From: Thaumasiovibrio occultus
GTDB taxonomy: Bacteria; Pseudomonadota; Gammaproteobacteria; Enterobacterales; Vibrionaceae
Direction of reading: 5' to 3'
DNA length: 64,000 nucleotides
NCBI GenBank assembly: GCA_019703815.1
Contig: AP023053.1
Span: 668,995 to 732,994, forward strand
Every line of letters starts with the position of its first letter. The first letter of the stretch is position 1. Of this stretch, positions 56,166-64,000 are shown piece after piece. The position numbers and the translations under genes are program-made. Below the pieces are notes generated by a model that saw only the letters and a list, made by a program, of their open reading frames with translations, made no database searches and was not told where the DNA came from.

Positions 56166-58178
56166 ATGAATCAACTTGGGATGGCGTTCTACAGCCTAAG
56201 CGCGATTGGCTTTCTGTTTTTATTGGTGCTGCTGATCACGCGGCGCGACCGTAAACCCTTTATTCGCTTAGTTTCCGCAGCGGCGTTTAGCGGTGTGTTT
56301 CTGAGTGTCAGTGCACTGAATGGCGAGCTGTTACCGCTTACCCTTTTGCTCGAAACGCTATTTAATGCCTCCCTGTGCGCCGCGATCTACGCCTTGCTAA
56401 GCGCTTCGGGGAGTGTGAGTCGTATCAAATATCCCTACTTGGCTTTTTTCCTCGCCGCCGTGTTACTCGAAGCCATTAACTTTAGTTTGCCGATCGCCCT
56501 CGGGCTTTGGGTGATTGGCGCGCATTTGCTTGAATCGTTAGCCGGATTGTACCTGTTAGAGCTGCTCTATCGCGTTACGCCATCGCCGAAACGCTGGATG
56601 ATCAAGCCCCTCGCATTAGGTTTTGGCGCCATTTTCGTCACTCACTTTGTGCTTTACGCTGATGCCTTGTTATTTGGTGGACTAGATCAAACCCTGTGGC
56701 AAGTGCGTGGCATCATTTTACTGATCGCCATTCCCTTTATTATCTTGGGGATCCGTCGCCTCAAGCAGCAAGGCAGCCGATTGTTCGTTTCGCGCACTGT
56801 GGTGTACGGCAGTACCATCATCTTGTTCGCAGGCGTTTATCTGTTGATGATGGCCTTGCTCGGCTACTACATTCGCGCCACCGGTCATACGTGGAGCCAG
56901 CTAGCGCAAGTCGCATTTTACGCCCTTAGCATTACGGCACTGGTCGCGATTCAGATGATGGAAAAATGGCGTTCTCGGCTGAAGATCTTTATCTCAAAAC
57001 ACTTTTTTGCTAATCGCTACGAATACCGCGAAGAGTGGCTTACGCTGTCATCATCGCTGGCCGCGCTAGAAGGCAGCCCATACTCTGCGGCTATTAAGGC
57101 CATGATGCGTCCCTTTCAGTGCCGAGGCGGCGCGTTACTAACGGCAAGCAACAACAGCTTTACGATCACCCATACTGAGAATTTACCCAAAGATTCGTTG
57201 GATGAATTAGCGTGGATCCAACAACACTTGGCGGGTGAATGTGTTACCCATGACTGGATCTATGATCAACGCCAAGCAACGCGACACGCCATGCCAAAAT
57301 CGATGCCATTTCAAGTTACCAAACCCAACAACCTTACCAATCATTTACCCATCGTGATCCCACTCACCTCGGCGCATCACTTTCGTGGCGCTATTGTTCT
57401 ATCCGTGCCGCCATTTAACAAAGTGCTGGATTGGGAAGATCGCGATCTTATCAAAGCCATCGCCTCTCAACTCGCCATGTATTGTCATCTCTACCAAGCA
57501 TCAGAAAAACTTGCTGAACATCAGCAGTTCGCGGCATTTAATCGGATGTCAGCGTTTTTGGTTCACGATCTGAAGAATGTCTCAGCGCAGTTGCGTCTCA
57601 TCAGCAAAAACGCTGCACTGCACAAAGACAATCCTGAATTCATTGCCGACGTCTTCGATACGGTGATCGCCGCTGGCGACAAAGTCGATAACATCGTCAA
57701 ACAAGTCACCAGCAAGCGTCTAATGCCAAAAGCTAACTCTCGCTTTAATTTACGCTCTGCGCTTGTCGCGGCAGCGCAACGCTATCACGCTCGGTCACCA
57801 AAGCCACAACTGGTGATCCCAGATTCACTCCACCAGCTTGAAATCGATGTCGATCGCGATCGGTTCGAGAATGTGATTGGTCACCTGATCCAAAACGCCC
57901 AAGAAGCCACCCCTGCCGATGGCAGCTTGCACATTAGCCTTTATGCCGAAGATAACCTGGTCACGATTGATATCGCCGATACCGGTGCCGGCATGACAGA
58001 AGACTTTATCCGCGATCGGCTTTTCCACCCATTTGACACCACCAAAGGCAACCAAGGACTTGGGCTTGGCGCTTATGACGCTAAAACCTTTGTCGAAGAA
58101 AATCACGGCCACCTGTATGTGCAGTCAAGCCTGGGGATTGGCACCACCTTTTCATTGGTCTTTCAGCAAGCAAGTTAG
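56166..58178 (+). CDS. prsK: PEP-CTERM system histidine kinase PrsK
   Basis: The start ATG 56166 is preceded by gaaggtaag; the frame is open from 56136. 670 residues. The first about 290 residues hold some eight membrane helices, then a GAF-like region (about 300-455) and a kinase core. The H-box is FLVHDLKNVSAQLRLISKNA, the N-box VIGHLIQNAQEATPADG, and the G-boxes DIADTGAGM and GNQGLGLGAYDAKTFVEENHG. This fits PrsK (TIGR02916), the sensor found with exosortase loci. It should phosphorylate PrsR, the next gene. The signal is unknown. Confidence 0.9.
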   Translation: MNQLGMAFYSLSAIGFLFLLVLLITRRDRKPFIRLVSAAAFSGVFLSVSALNGELLPLTLLLETLFNASLCAAIYALLSASGSVSRIKYPYLAFFLAAVLLEAINFSLPIALGLWVIGAHLLESLAGLYLLELLYRVTPSPKRWMIKPLALGFGAIFVTHFVLYADALLFGGLDQTLWQVRGIILLIAIPFIILGIRRLKQQGSRLFVSRTVVYGSTIILFAGVYLLMMALLGYYIRATGHTWSQLAQVAFYALSITALVAIQMMEKWRSRLKIFISKHFFANRYEYREEWLTLSSSLAALEGSPYSAAIKAMMRPFQCRGGALLTASNNSFTITHTENLPKDSLDELAWIQQHLAGECVTHDWIYDQRQATRHAMPKSMPFQVTKPNNLTNHLPIVIPLTSAHHFRGAIVLSVPPFNKVLDWEDRDLIKAIASQLAMYCHLYQASEKLAEHQQFAAFNRMSAFLVHDLKNVSAQLRLISKNAALHKDNPEFIADVFDTVIAAGDKVDNIVKQVTSKRLMPKANSRFNLRSALVAAAQRYHARSPKPQLVIPDSLHQLEIDVDRDRFENVIGHLIQNAQEATPADGSLHISLYAEDNLVTIDIADTGAGMTEDFIRDRLFHPFDTTKGNQGLGLGAYDAKTFVEENHGHLYVQSSLGIGTTFSLVFQQAS

Positions 58179-58302
58179 TCCGAGGTTCCGGCGCGCACTG
58201 TCTGAGCATCAAATCAATTTTGAGAAATTTTCGTGATATCTGCATACCGACGCTCTGCCATGTTTTGCGCAATCTATACTCAAAACCATAGCGGAGGTGG
58301 TT

Positions 58303-59649
58303 ATGTGCAAAGTGCTTATCGTAGAAGATGACATTGGAATTCAGAAGCAGTTGAAGTGGGCGTTGGCTGACTTCGATCTGGTTTTTGCCAAAGATAGGGA
58401 GTCTGCGATCGCTGAATTTAAACGCCACGAACCCGGTGTGGTGACTTTAGATCTCGGCTTGCCACCTGATCCCACTAACGCGTCGGAAGGCATTACTATT
58501 CTTTGCGAAATTTTGTCGATGAATCCGCGCTGTCGCGTGATTGTGGTAACCGGCAATGAAGACAAAGCTATCGCGGCAAGAGCAGTTCGCGCAGGGGCGC
58601 ATGACTACTACGAAAAACCAATTGATAGCGACGAGCTGAGCTTGATCATCCGTCGTGCCAAGCATGTAAGCGAGTTACAACAAAGCGACAACCCGACTTA
58701 CGTCGGCGAAGACTTCTTCGGCTTAGTAGGTGCCAGCCGCTCTATTGAAGTGCTGAAAAAGCAGATCGCCAAAGTTGCCTTAGCGCCGTTATCGACCTTG
58801 ATCGCCGGTGAAAGTGGTACGGGGAAAGAAGTGGTCGCAAAAGCGATCCACGCCAGCAGCGAACGCGCCGATGGCCCTTTTGTTGCGATTAACTGTGCGT
58901 CGATCCCGCCAGAGCTGTTAGAAAGTGAGCTATTTGGCTACGAAAAAGGCGCGTTTACTGGCGCGGTAAAAACCACCAAAGGCAAAATTGAATGCGCCCA
59001 CAACGGCACGCTTTTTCTCGATGAAATCGGTGATATGCCCTACAACCTACAAGCGAAAATCCTACGTTTTCTGCAAGAACGTGTCATTGAACGGGTTGGT
59101 GGCCGCAGCGAAATTCCAGTCGACGTCAAAGTGCTTTCCGCGACGCACCAAAATTTGCAGCAAATGATGGAACAAAAAACCTTTCGCGAAGATCTGTTTT
59201 TCCGCTTATGCGAAGTGTCGCTATCCGTGCCACCGCTGCGCGACCGCGGCAACGACATCATTTTAATTGCGAAGCACTTCCTTGATAAATTGGCCTTTGA
59301 TTCCGGTGATCGGCCGAAGTCTTTAAGCCAAGATGCGATCGAGGCACTGCTTGCTCACTCCTGGCCGGGCAATATTCGCGAGTTGCAAAACAAGATCCGC
59401 TCAGCTGCGATTCTAAGTGATAGCGACGTGATCAATGATACTGATCTGGGTTTGCTTGGTTCTGAAAACGCCCAGCCGCTATTCAATCTGCGTACAGTGC
59501 GCGATGACGCTGAGCGCGAAGTAATTATTCAGGCGCTGCAATTTTGTAATGGGAATATCTCCGATGCGGCCAAGCATTTAGGGATCACTCGCCCCACCCT
59601 GTACGCACTCATGGATAAACTTCAGATCAGAACCGAGAAGCCAGCGTGA
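58303..59649 (+). CDS. prsR: PEP-CTERM system NtrC-type response regulator PrsR
   Basis: The start ATG 58303 is set by ggagg five bases upstream (open frame from 58297). 448 residues. Receiver domain: VLIVEDDIG, phospho-Asp in [12 protein letters not shown], Lys in [11 protein letters not shown]+ domain: Walker A GESGTGKE, the intact sigma-54 loop YEKGAFTGA, Walker [11 protein letters not shown], the arginine-finger region FREDLFFRL. The C-terminal Fis-type HTH has [20 protein letters not shown]. It is a canonical sigma-54 activator, presumably of the polysaccharide genes, though I found no clear -24/-12 promoter in the window. It forms an operon with prsK and the next gene overlaps its stop. 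Confidence 0.93.
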   Translation: MCKVLIVEDDIGIQKQLKWALADFDLVFAKDRESAIAEFKRHEPGVVTLDLGLPPDPTNASEGITILCEILSMNPRCRVIVVTGNEDKAIAARAVRAGAHDYYEKPIDSDELSLIIRRAKHVSELQQSDNPTYVGEDFFGLVGASRSIEVLKKQIAKVALAPLSTLIAGESGTGKEVVAKAIHASSERADGPFVAINCASIPPELLESELFGYEKGAFTGAVKTTKGKIECAHNGTLFLDEIGDMPYNLQAKILRFLQERVIERVGGRSEIPVDVKVLSATHQNLQQMMEQKTFREDLFFRLCEVSLSVPPLRDRGNDIILIAKHFLDKLAFDSGDRPKSLSQDAIEALLAHSWPGNIRELQNKIRSAAILSDSDVINDTDLGLLGSENAQPLFNLRTVRDDAEREVIIQALQFCNGNISDAAKHLGITRPTLYALMDKLQIRTEKPA

Positions 59650-61028
59650 CTGCTAAAAAATCAATGCGTCTCACCATGCAACGAGGGGTTAGTAGAGCTC
59701 ATCGCTTGCTCCTTTGGCTAATGATATTCGCATTCGTGGTTTTGGCAGCAATTGTAACCGCGCCATTTGCCAACACCGAACAGCTCAACGATAGTCCTGT
59801 TATTCAAGGCTTTACAGGAATAGACACGACTTCACTGTCTTTCTTGGGGCCGCAACGACACGCTGTCGTATCCGGTTCAGTAGCGCGCAGCTTTGAAAAC
59901 GCCACCGATATCATCGTTAGCAATGAATCCGAATTAGCTGCTGCACTTGCGAGGGTCATAGCGGGGCAAACCGTTTGGGTGCAACCCGGCTATTATCAGT
60001 TCAAACTGGCGCGCTTTACCCTTTCCAATGCTGCGGGCACTGAACAACAACCGGTGCGCATTGCCGCAATTGAACCCGGCCGTACCACGCTTGCACTTGA
60101 TACTTTAGAAGGCTTCAAGCTTACCCAGCCTTATTGGGAGATCACTGGTTTTAATTTTATCGGCAGTTGCGAAAATATTAACCGCTGCGAGCACGCCATT
60201 CACGTGGTGGGTAACGCAACGCACACCTATATCCATAACAACACCTTTGTCGATTTCAACGCGGCGATTAAAGTGAACCGCGACAAAGATCTGCGCTATC
60301 CCGACTTTGGCGTCATCGAAAACAACCACTTCTACTTCACCGCCGCACGCAAAACCTATCGCTCACTCACGCCGATGAACATCGACCACGCTAACGGTTG
60401 GCGTGTGAGTGGAAATGTGGTGCAGGACTTTATTAAAACCGGCGGTAACCGTATCGCCTATGGGGTGTTTATCAAAGGAGGCGCGATTGGCGGTGTAATT
60501 GAGCGCAATCTGGTGGTGTGCAATACCAGCAGCCAAACATTTCCGGGCTATCGCATTGGGATCTCTGTTGGCGGTGGCGGAATGAAAGTAACGGACAGGC
60601 GGGATAATGCGCCGTTTGAGGCGATGAGTGTCAGCGTTCGCAATAACATTATTCTTAATTGCAATGATGTTGGCGTGTACGTTAATAAGGGTCGTGACGC
60701 ACTGATCCATAATAACTTGGTGTTAAACACTAGCGGTATAGACGTGCGTTTTCCGGTATCTCGTGCGCACGTATTTAACAATTTAACCGATGAGCGTATT
60801 AAGCGGCGCGATGACGCCACAGCAAGCTTAGATAGCAACCTTCGAGTTGTGCCGCCCAAAAGCACCTTAACGGCGATTAAAGTAACGGAGCTACTGCACT
60901 ACAGTCAGTCGCAGCAAGACGTTGAATCGCCCTACCAGATGTCACTGCCTCATACCGATTTTTGCGCGGCTCGGCAAGACACTACCCGCTACCTTGGGCC
61001 TATCGCAAGTTACGCTGGCTGTGAGTAA
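59646..61028 (+). CDS. Exported right-handed beta-helix protein
   Basis: 460 residues from GTG 59646, overlapping the prsR stop. A basic start and hydrophobic segment LLLWLMIFAFVVLAAIVTAPF (about 21-41) form a signal anchor. About 100-400 is a parallel beta-helix: VWVQPGYYQFKLARFTLSN, ITGFNFIGS, THTYIHNNTFVDFNAAIKVN, FGVIENNHFYF, VSGNVVQDFIKTGGNRIAYGVFIKGG, VSVRNNIILNCNDVGVYVNKG, LIHNNLVLNTSGI. Such folds occur in polysaccharide lyases, epimerases and carbohydrate-binding proteins; no catalytic set could be fixed. Position in the prs operon suggests it trims or binds the exported polysaccharide. Confidence 0.75.
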   Translation: MTAKKSMRLTMQRGVSRAHRLLLWLMIFAFVVLAAIVTAPFANTEQLNDSPVIQGFTGIDTTSLSFLGPQRHAVVSGSVARSFENATDIIVSNESELAAALARVIAGQTVWVQPGYYQFKLARFTLSNAAGTEQQPVRIAAIEPGRTTLALDTLEGFKLTQPYWEITGFNFIGSCENINRCEHAIHVVGNATHTYIHNNTFVDFNAAIKVNRDKDLRYPDFGVIENNHFYFTAARKTYRSLTPMNIDHANGWRVSGNVVQDFIKTGGNRIAYGVFIKGGAIGGVIERNLVVCNTSSQTFPGYRIGISVGGGGMKVTDRRDNAPFEAMSVSVRNNIILNCNDVGVYVNKGRDALIHNNLVLNTSGIDVRFPVSRAHVFNNLTDERIKRRDDATASLDSNLRVVPPKSTLTAIKVTELLHYSQSQQDVESPYQMSLPHTDFCAARQDTTRYLGPIASYAGCE

Positions 61029-61222
61029 GCTTTTTGTTATCGCCCTTAACGCTGTTGGGTTTCATCAGCGCTGCAACTGAAACCTTGTCATTCGTTGATC
61101 ACGCTGCGATATACCTCGCGTAGATCCCTGAAAGCGAAGTAAGCGACTTGTTAATACCGTTTTAATAATGCGAGTATCGACTCAAGCCATCTTTGCAATA
61201 CATAACAAGAGGAGCGCACCTG

Positions 61223-61750
61223 ATGCCCATCGAACTTCTCTCTCCCGATGTCCCCTTCGCTAAATTCCAACTCGCTATTGTCACCGTGTTGATCGGTTGC
61301 GTTCTGATGTATATCGGGATGCGAATTTACATGCAGATGAAGCAAGAAGAATTCAAGATAAGTTACTTTTTGTTCACCAGCGTATTTCTGCTAGTTCTGC
61401 TTGGCGGCGGCGCGTATTCATCCAACCTCAATCGCTTCCATTCATTAACCATCGAGCCGTCGGGCGATCTGACGCTTCACTACGTCTATCCAAGTAATAA
61501 GACGGTCCACTTAACGCAATACCGCGCCGCACGAAAACACGATCGCCCTGGCTGCGCTATCGTGATCGCGTCTGGTGATGAGCGTTATAAAAGCGTCAGC
61601 GTGGTTAAGTCTGGGCTTTGCCGAGAGATCACTGCAGCGCTCAATGCGCGCAAACCTATTGTGTGCCATAACGATCCCATCAACCCAGAAAGACCTGAGC
61701 GAGCTAGACCCGTTTATTGCCAAGCCGCCACGCGCTCTGACGAGCGATAA
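61223..61750 (+). CDS. Two-helix membrane protein of unknown function
   Basis: The start ATG 61223 (MPIELLSPD) has gaggag eight bases upstream; the frame is open to 61193. 175 residues. Membrane helices about 16-38 and 48-68, then a C-terminal domain of about 105 residues with beta strands HSLTIEPSGDLTLHYVYPSNKTVHLTQY and three Cys (PGCAIVI, SGLCREI, IVCHND). Because of these Cys the domain is probably periplasmic. It stands about 195 bases after the beta-helix gene, so it may or may not be in the prs operon. No family was recognised. Confidence 0.6.
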   Translation: MPIELLSPDVPFAKFQLAIVTVLIGCVLMYIGMRIYMQMKQEEFKISYFLFTSVFLLVLLGGGAYSSNLNRFHSLTIEPSGDLTLHYVYPSNKTVHLTQYRAARKHDRPGCAIVIASGDERYKSVSVVKSGLCREITAALNARKPIVCHNDPINPERPERARPVYCQAATRSDER

Positions 61751-61785
61751 CGTTTCAGAACAGCGTAATTTCAACGTCGCAGAAA

Positions 61786-61816
61786 TAAAAAACGCCCCTA
61801 TTGGGGCGTGTCCAAA
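61786..61816. terminator. Rho-independent terminator
   Basis: aacgcccc-tatt-ggggcgt. In the minus direction a run of T follows, so it best serves the secreted protein gene at 61924; on the plus strand the T-run is absent. Confidence 0.7.
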
Positions 61817-61923
61817 AAATACGCAAGCTTATATATTGTTATAATAACAAACCTGAATGCGCTAATTGCCTTTGACTGACAATGACAACTAGCCAAATCA
61901 TCCCATGGTTTGTTTGCTCAGTT

Positions 61924-62316
61924 TTATTTAATTCGATTACAACAACCTAAAAAGGCTTCTTCATCGTTCACATTTAACAAGACTTTGTATTGGTAATTGA
62001 AATCAGACATTGAGTCGCCGCATTGACCGCTGCTTTCAATGGTAAACGATAGGTGTTTGCCGCCTTTCTCTTGCGCTGAATAAAACCAGTGGTTTCGGTA
62101 TCCCGACGTACTATTGACTGCCGTCAACACATACGGTATTTCTTTCATATCCATATCGATCACGGTCGCCGTGTTGCCATCCACCTCTAGCCCCCAGTGC
62201 GGCTCCAACCCACCGCAATCTAATGTTTCAAGTGGCGAGACAACCTCTTGGGCGACACTCGAAAACGACAACGACAATAATCCGACCAAACTCAGAGAGC
62301 GACAGAAACCAGCCAT
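61924..62316 (-). CDS. Small secreted protein
   Basis: 130 residues. Signal peptide with SLVGLLSLSFSSVAQ (cleavage after about residue 22). The mature part has DCGGLEPHWGLEVDGNTATVIDM, a pattern (C-G-x-x-P-x-W-x-L) seen in small periplasmic COG3650-like proteins, then strands and four further Cys, including a CC pair near the C-terminus, so disulfides are likely. The function is unknown. It is a single gene with a terminator in its own direction. Confidence 0.65.
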   Translation of the reverse strand: MAGFCRSLSLVGLLSLSFSSVAQEVVSPLETLDCGGLEPHWGLEVDGNTATVIDMDMKEIPYVLTAVNSTSGYRNHWFYSAQEKGGKHLSFTIESSGQCGDSMSDFNYQYKVLLNVNDEEAFLGCCNRIK

Positions 62317-62592
62317 GACATATCCTTATTTATATTAGTGACTCTTTTATATTTGAAAGAAAAACCGAAGAAGATGAAAAACAACAAGGGCAATATTACC
62401 CTCCCGTTTTACTATTTCCCTTTCTTTAAATGATTTTCCAATATCCAACATTTTCAAACACGGTAAAGTAAATCAAACATTGGCTCATTTATTACGCAAA
62501 ATACAACCTATTTCAACAACAGCCTACTTCAATAACATAGATTCAACCCATAGTCTAAAGACGGTTGCCGAACATAACAACGGCTATCGAAT
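62317..62592. other. Intergenic region upstream of the small secreted protein gene
   Basis: 276 AT-rich bases holding the promoter of the minus-strand secreted-protein gene. No gene, hairpin or repeat was recognised. Confidence 0.4.
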
Positions 62593-63489
62593 TCATTCAA
62601 GCATGATAGGTAACTGAAACGATATTACAACGCCACCAGTGGCTTCTAATTCAATATCGCGAACCATCTCTATTAAATAAGATGAACGATCAATCGTTAA
62701 TTCACGCTGCTTCGCCGCAGAAAACAGGGCTTCCAATGCCGCGCTGTAGCCTACATCGGACACCAGATAGACATCGGCGCATAAGTAATAGCCTTCCGGC
62801 ACAGTGAAATCATGGCGCGCATCACTTATTTGCCAATCACCTATCACGGTTTCTATTTGATCCCAACGCTTGTCCGTATGCAGGATCGGCGTCGCCCCCA
62901 TCAAGCGCTCCGATTTTTTGCCATAGGTGGCAAAGACACTGTCCCAGTCGGCATCTGCCTGTCTGAGCTTTTTCATTCCGCGCTTGGGGTACCAAACCAA
63001 CTCAATCGGCATGGCGTTGGCCAAGGTCGTTTCCAACGCTTGTTGCTCACCCGGATGCGCCAGCTTCGCAATAAAATCTGCGGTTTGTTGCGGTGTGTAT
63101 TCCTTGCCTATTTGGCGAATGTACTTAGCGGTAACGCCGAGCTCTCGTTTGAGCGCCTTACCTAAAGCTTGCGATGACGAATACCCACAATGTTGCGCGA
63201 TGTCCATGACGCTCCAAGCGCTATCACTGAGCAATAAATTGACCGCGACTTGCAGACGTAAACGTCCCAAATACTGTCCGGGCGTTTCGTTAAACAGCTC
63301 ACTGAATTGGCGATGAAAATGGTACGGCGATATCGCGCTTTGCAACGCGATTTGTTCCCACGACAAATTCTCAACAAGTCGCTCATGCATCAGCTGCAAA
63401 GCATGAGCGAAACGTTTTTGTAAATGCGCTGGTAGCGATTCTATTAATGCAATTTCCGGCACGAGATTAAAGACAGCGCGTTCGCTCAT
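62593..63489 (-). CDS. AraC-family regulator with GyrI-like effector domain
   Basis: The start ATG 63489 (MSERAVF) has aagg nine bases upstream; starts at 63513 (ATG) or 63531 (GTG) are possible. About 298 residues. The N-terminal half is a double HTH of the AraC type: WEQIALQSAISPYHFHRQFSELFNETPGQYLGRLRLQ and DIAQHCGYSSSQALGKALKRELGV. The C-terminal half (about 155-298) is a GyrI/SOUL-like small-molecule pocket. Regulators of this build (Rob/SoxS-like with effector domain) often control efflux. The neighbouring RND pump gene on the same strand is a natural target (inference). Confidence 0.87.
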   Translation of the reverse strand: MSERAVFNLVPEIALIESLPAHLQKRFAHALQLMHERLVENLSWEQIALQSAISPYHFHRQFSELFNETPGQYLGRLRLQVAVNLLLSDSAWSVMDIAQHCGYSSSQALGKALKRELGVTAKYIRQIGKEYTPQQTADFIAKLAHPGEQQALETTLANAMPIELVWYPKRGMKKLRQADADWDSVFATYGKKSERLMGATPILHTDKRWDQIETVIGDWQISDARHDFTVPEGYYLCADVYLVSDVGYSAALEALFSAAKQRELTIDRSSYLIEMVRDIELEATGGVVISFQLPIMLE

Positions 63490-63569
63490 GGATACCAACC
63501 TTGGTGAAGTCATCAGGTCAATATCTCGCACGAATCGCCGAAAATCAAATCTCGTCAGGTGGATAGCAT

Positions 63570-64000
63570 TTATAATGCCAGTGGCTCCTCAACCGGTGTC
63601 GGTGTACGTCGACTCGTGATCCCAAGCAAGATAGGAATTAGAAGCAGCGTCACTGCCGTCGCAAACAACTCCCCAAACACTAAAGAAACAGCGGCAGGTT
63701 TCAAATACTGCGCCTGCTCGGCACTTTCACTGAGTAACGGCAACAAGCCGCACACGGTTGTAATGGTGGTGAGGAAAATCGCCCGTAATCGGCTGGTCCC
63801 GGCGACGATCAACGCTTGTCTTAACGGCGTGCCACTGCGATATTCTGCGTTAAAGCGCGTGATCAGCACGAGTGAATCATTGATCACTATCCCCATCATC
63901 GCCATCATGCCAAACATCGACAGCAAGCTAATGGGCAGCGCCATAATGTAGTGTCCCAGTATCGCGCCGGCAAAACCAAACGGGATCACGGCCATGATGA
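63570..64000 (-). CDS. RND-family efflux pump, C-terminal end (cut by window edge)
   Basis: Only the last about 143 residues are inside the window; the frame continues past position 64000. The sequence has the last membrane helices of an AcrB-type transporter: PISLLSMFGMMAMMGIVINDSLVLI, the conserved ..GTSRLRAIFLTTITTVCGLLPLL and LVFGELFATAVTLLLIPILLG. It would be a proton-driven exporter in the inner membrane. Substrate is unknown. It lies upstream of the AraC-type regulator gene on the same strand, with 80 bases between. Confidence 0.88.
   Translation of the reverse strand, partial: IMAVIPFGFAGAILGHYIMALPISLLSMFGMMAMMGIVINDSLVLITRFNAEYRSGTPLRQALIVAGTSRLRAIFLTTITTVCGLLPLLSESAEQAQYLKPAAVSLVFGELFATAVTLLLIPILLGITSRRTPTPVEEPLAL

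Noticed and set aside
56045-56254. 69-codon ORF before prsK
   Set aside because: It overlaps the prsK start in another frame and has no protein-like pattern; it is the divergent control region.

Overview
The window looks like a chromosomal segment of a marine gammaproteobacterium, most likely Vibrionaceae. This is inferred from a VpsR-like regulator, an HMG-CoA reductase of the kind vibrios carry, a DUF3319-like protein, a Pat acetyltransferase, an MscK/KefA channel, PBP1b, and integron-type gene cassettes with VCR-like attC sites. Most of the window is ordinary, dense, moderate-GC coding sequence. The exception is an AT-rich accessory island at about 45.1-50.4 kb.

Layout. 0-17.9 kb holds mixed housekeeping and metabolic genes: an antiporter (cut by the window edge), YciH, a Cre-like recombinase with an altered active site, D-Ala-D-Ala ligase, a SPOR lipoprotein, the Pat acyltransferase, a divergent LysR/YeiH pair, a VpsR-like regulator, a cystathionine beta-lyase-type enzyme, HMG-CoA reductase, a beta-hydroxyacid dehydrogenase and a protein of six exact 20-residue repeats. 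18-36 kb holds MscK, divergent gcvT and gcvP, an EIIC-EAL fusion with a strong promoter and a CRP-like site, a lipoprotein, an RluA-type pseudouridine synthase and PBP1b. 36-45 kb holds a sulfotransferase, a chemoreceptor, an acyltransferase, then an overlapping prsT-vanZ-sulfotransferase unit.

45.1-50.4 kb is a cluster of at least three integron cassettes without a visible integrase. It carries a small unknown protein, a one-helix membrane protein, a badly decayed OLD-type ATPase/TOPRIM nuclease and a YezG-like putative immunity protein. An intact IS110/IS1111-family element sits between an inverse core site and the next cassette core. The non-coding end of this element can be folded into a guide loop whose two arms match the two flanks of its own insertion site, one on each DNA strand, as expected for a bridge RNA/seekRNA.

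50.5-61.8 kb is an exopolysaccharide locus of the type associated with PEP-CTERM/exosortase systems: manB, manC, a membrane O-glycosylation ligase, a 35-residue membrane protein missed by length cut-offs, and a glycosyltransferase on the minus strand. Divergent from these are prsK, prsR, a beta-helix protein and a small membrane protein. No exosortase and no PEP-CTERM substrate is visible here. The cassette cluster splits the prsT half from the prsK/prsR half. The window ends with a secreted small protein, an AraC/GyrI-like regulator and the end of an RND efflux pump gene.

No rRNA, tRNA or CRISPR array was recognised.
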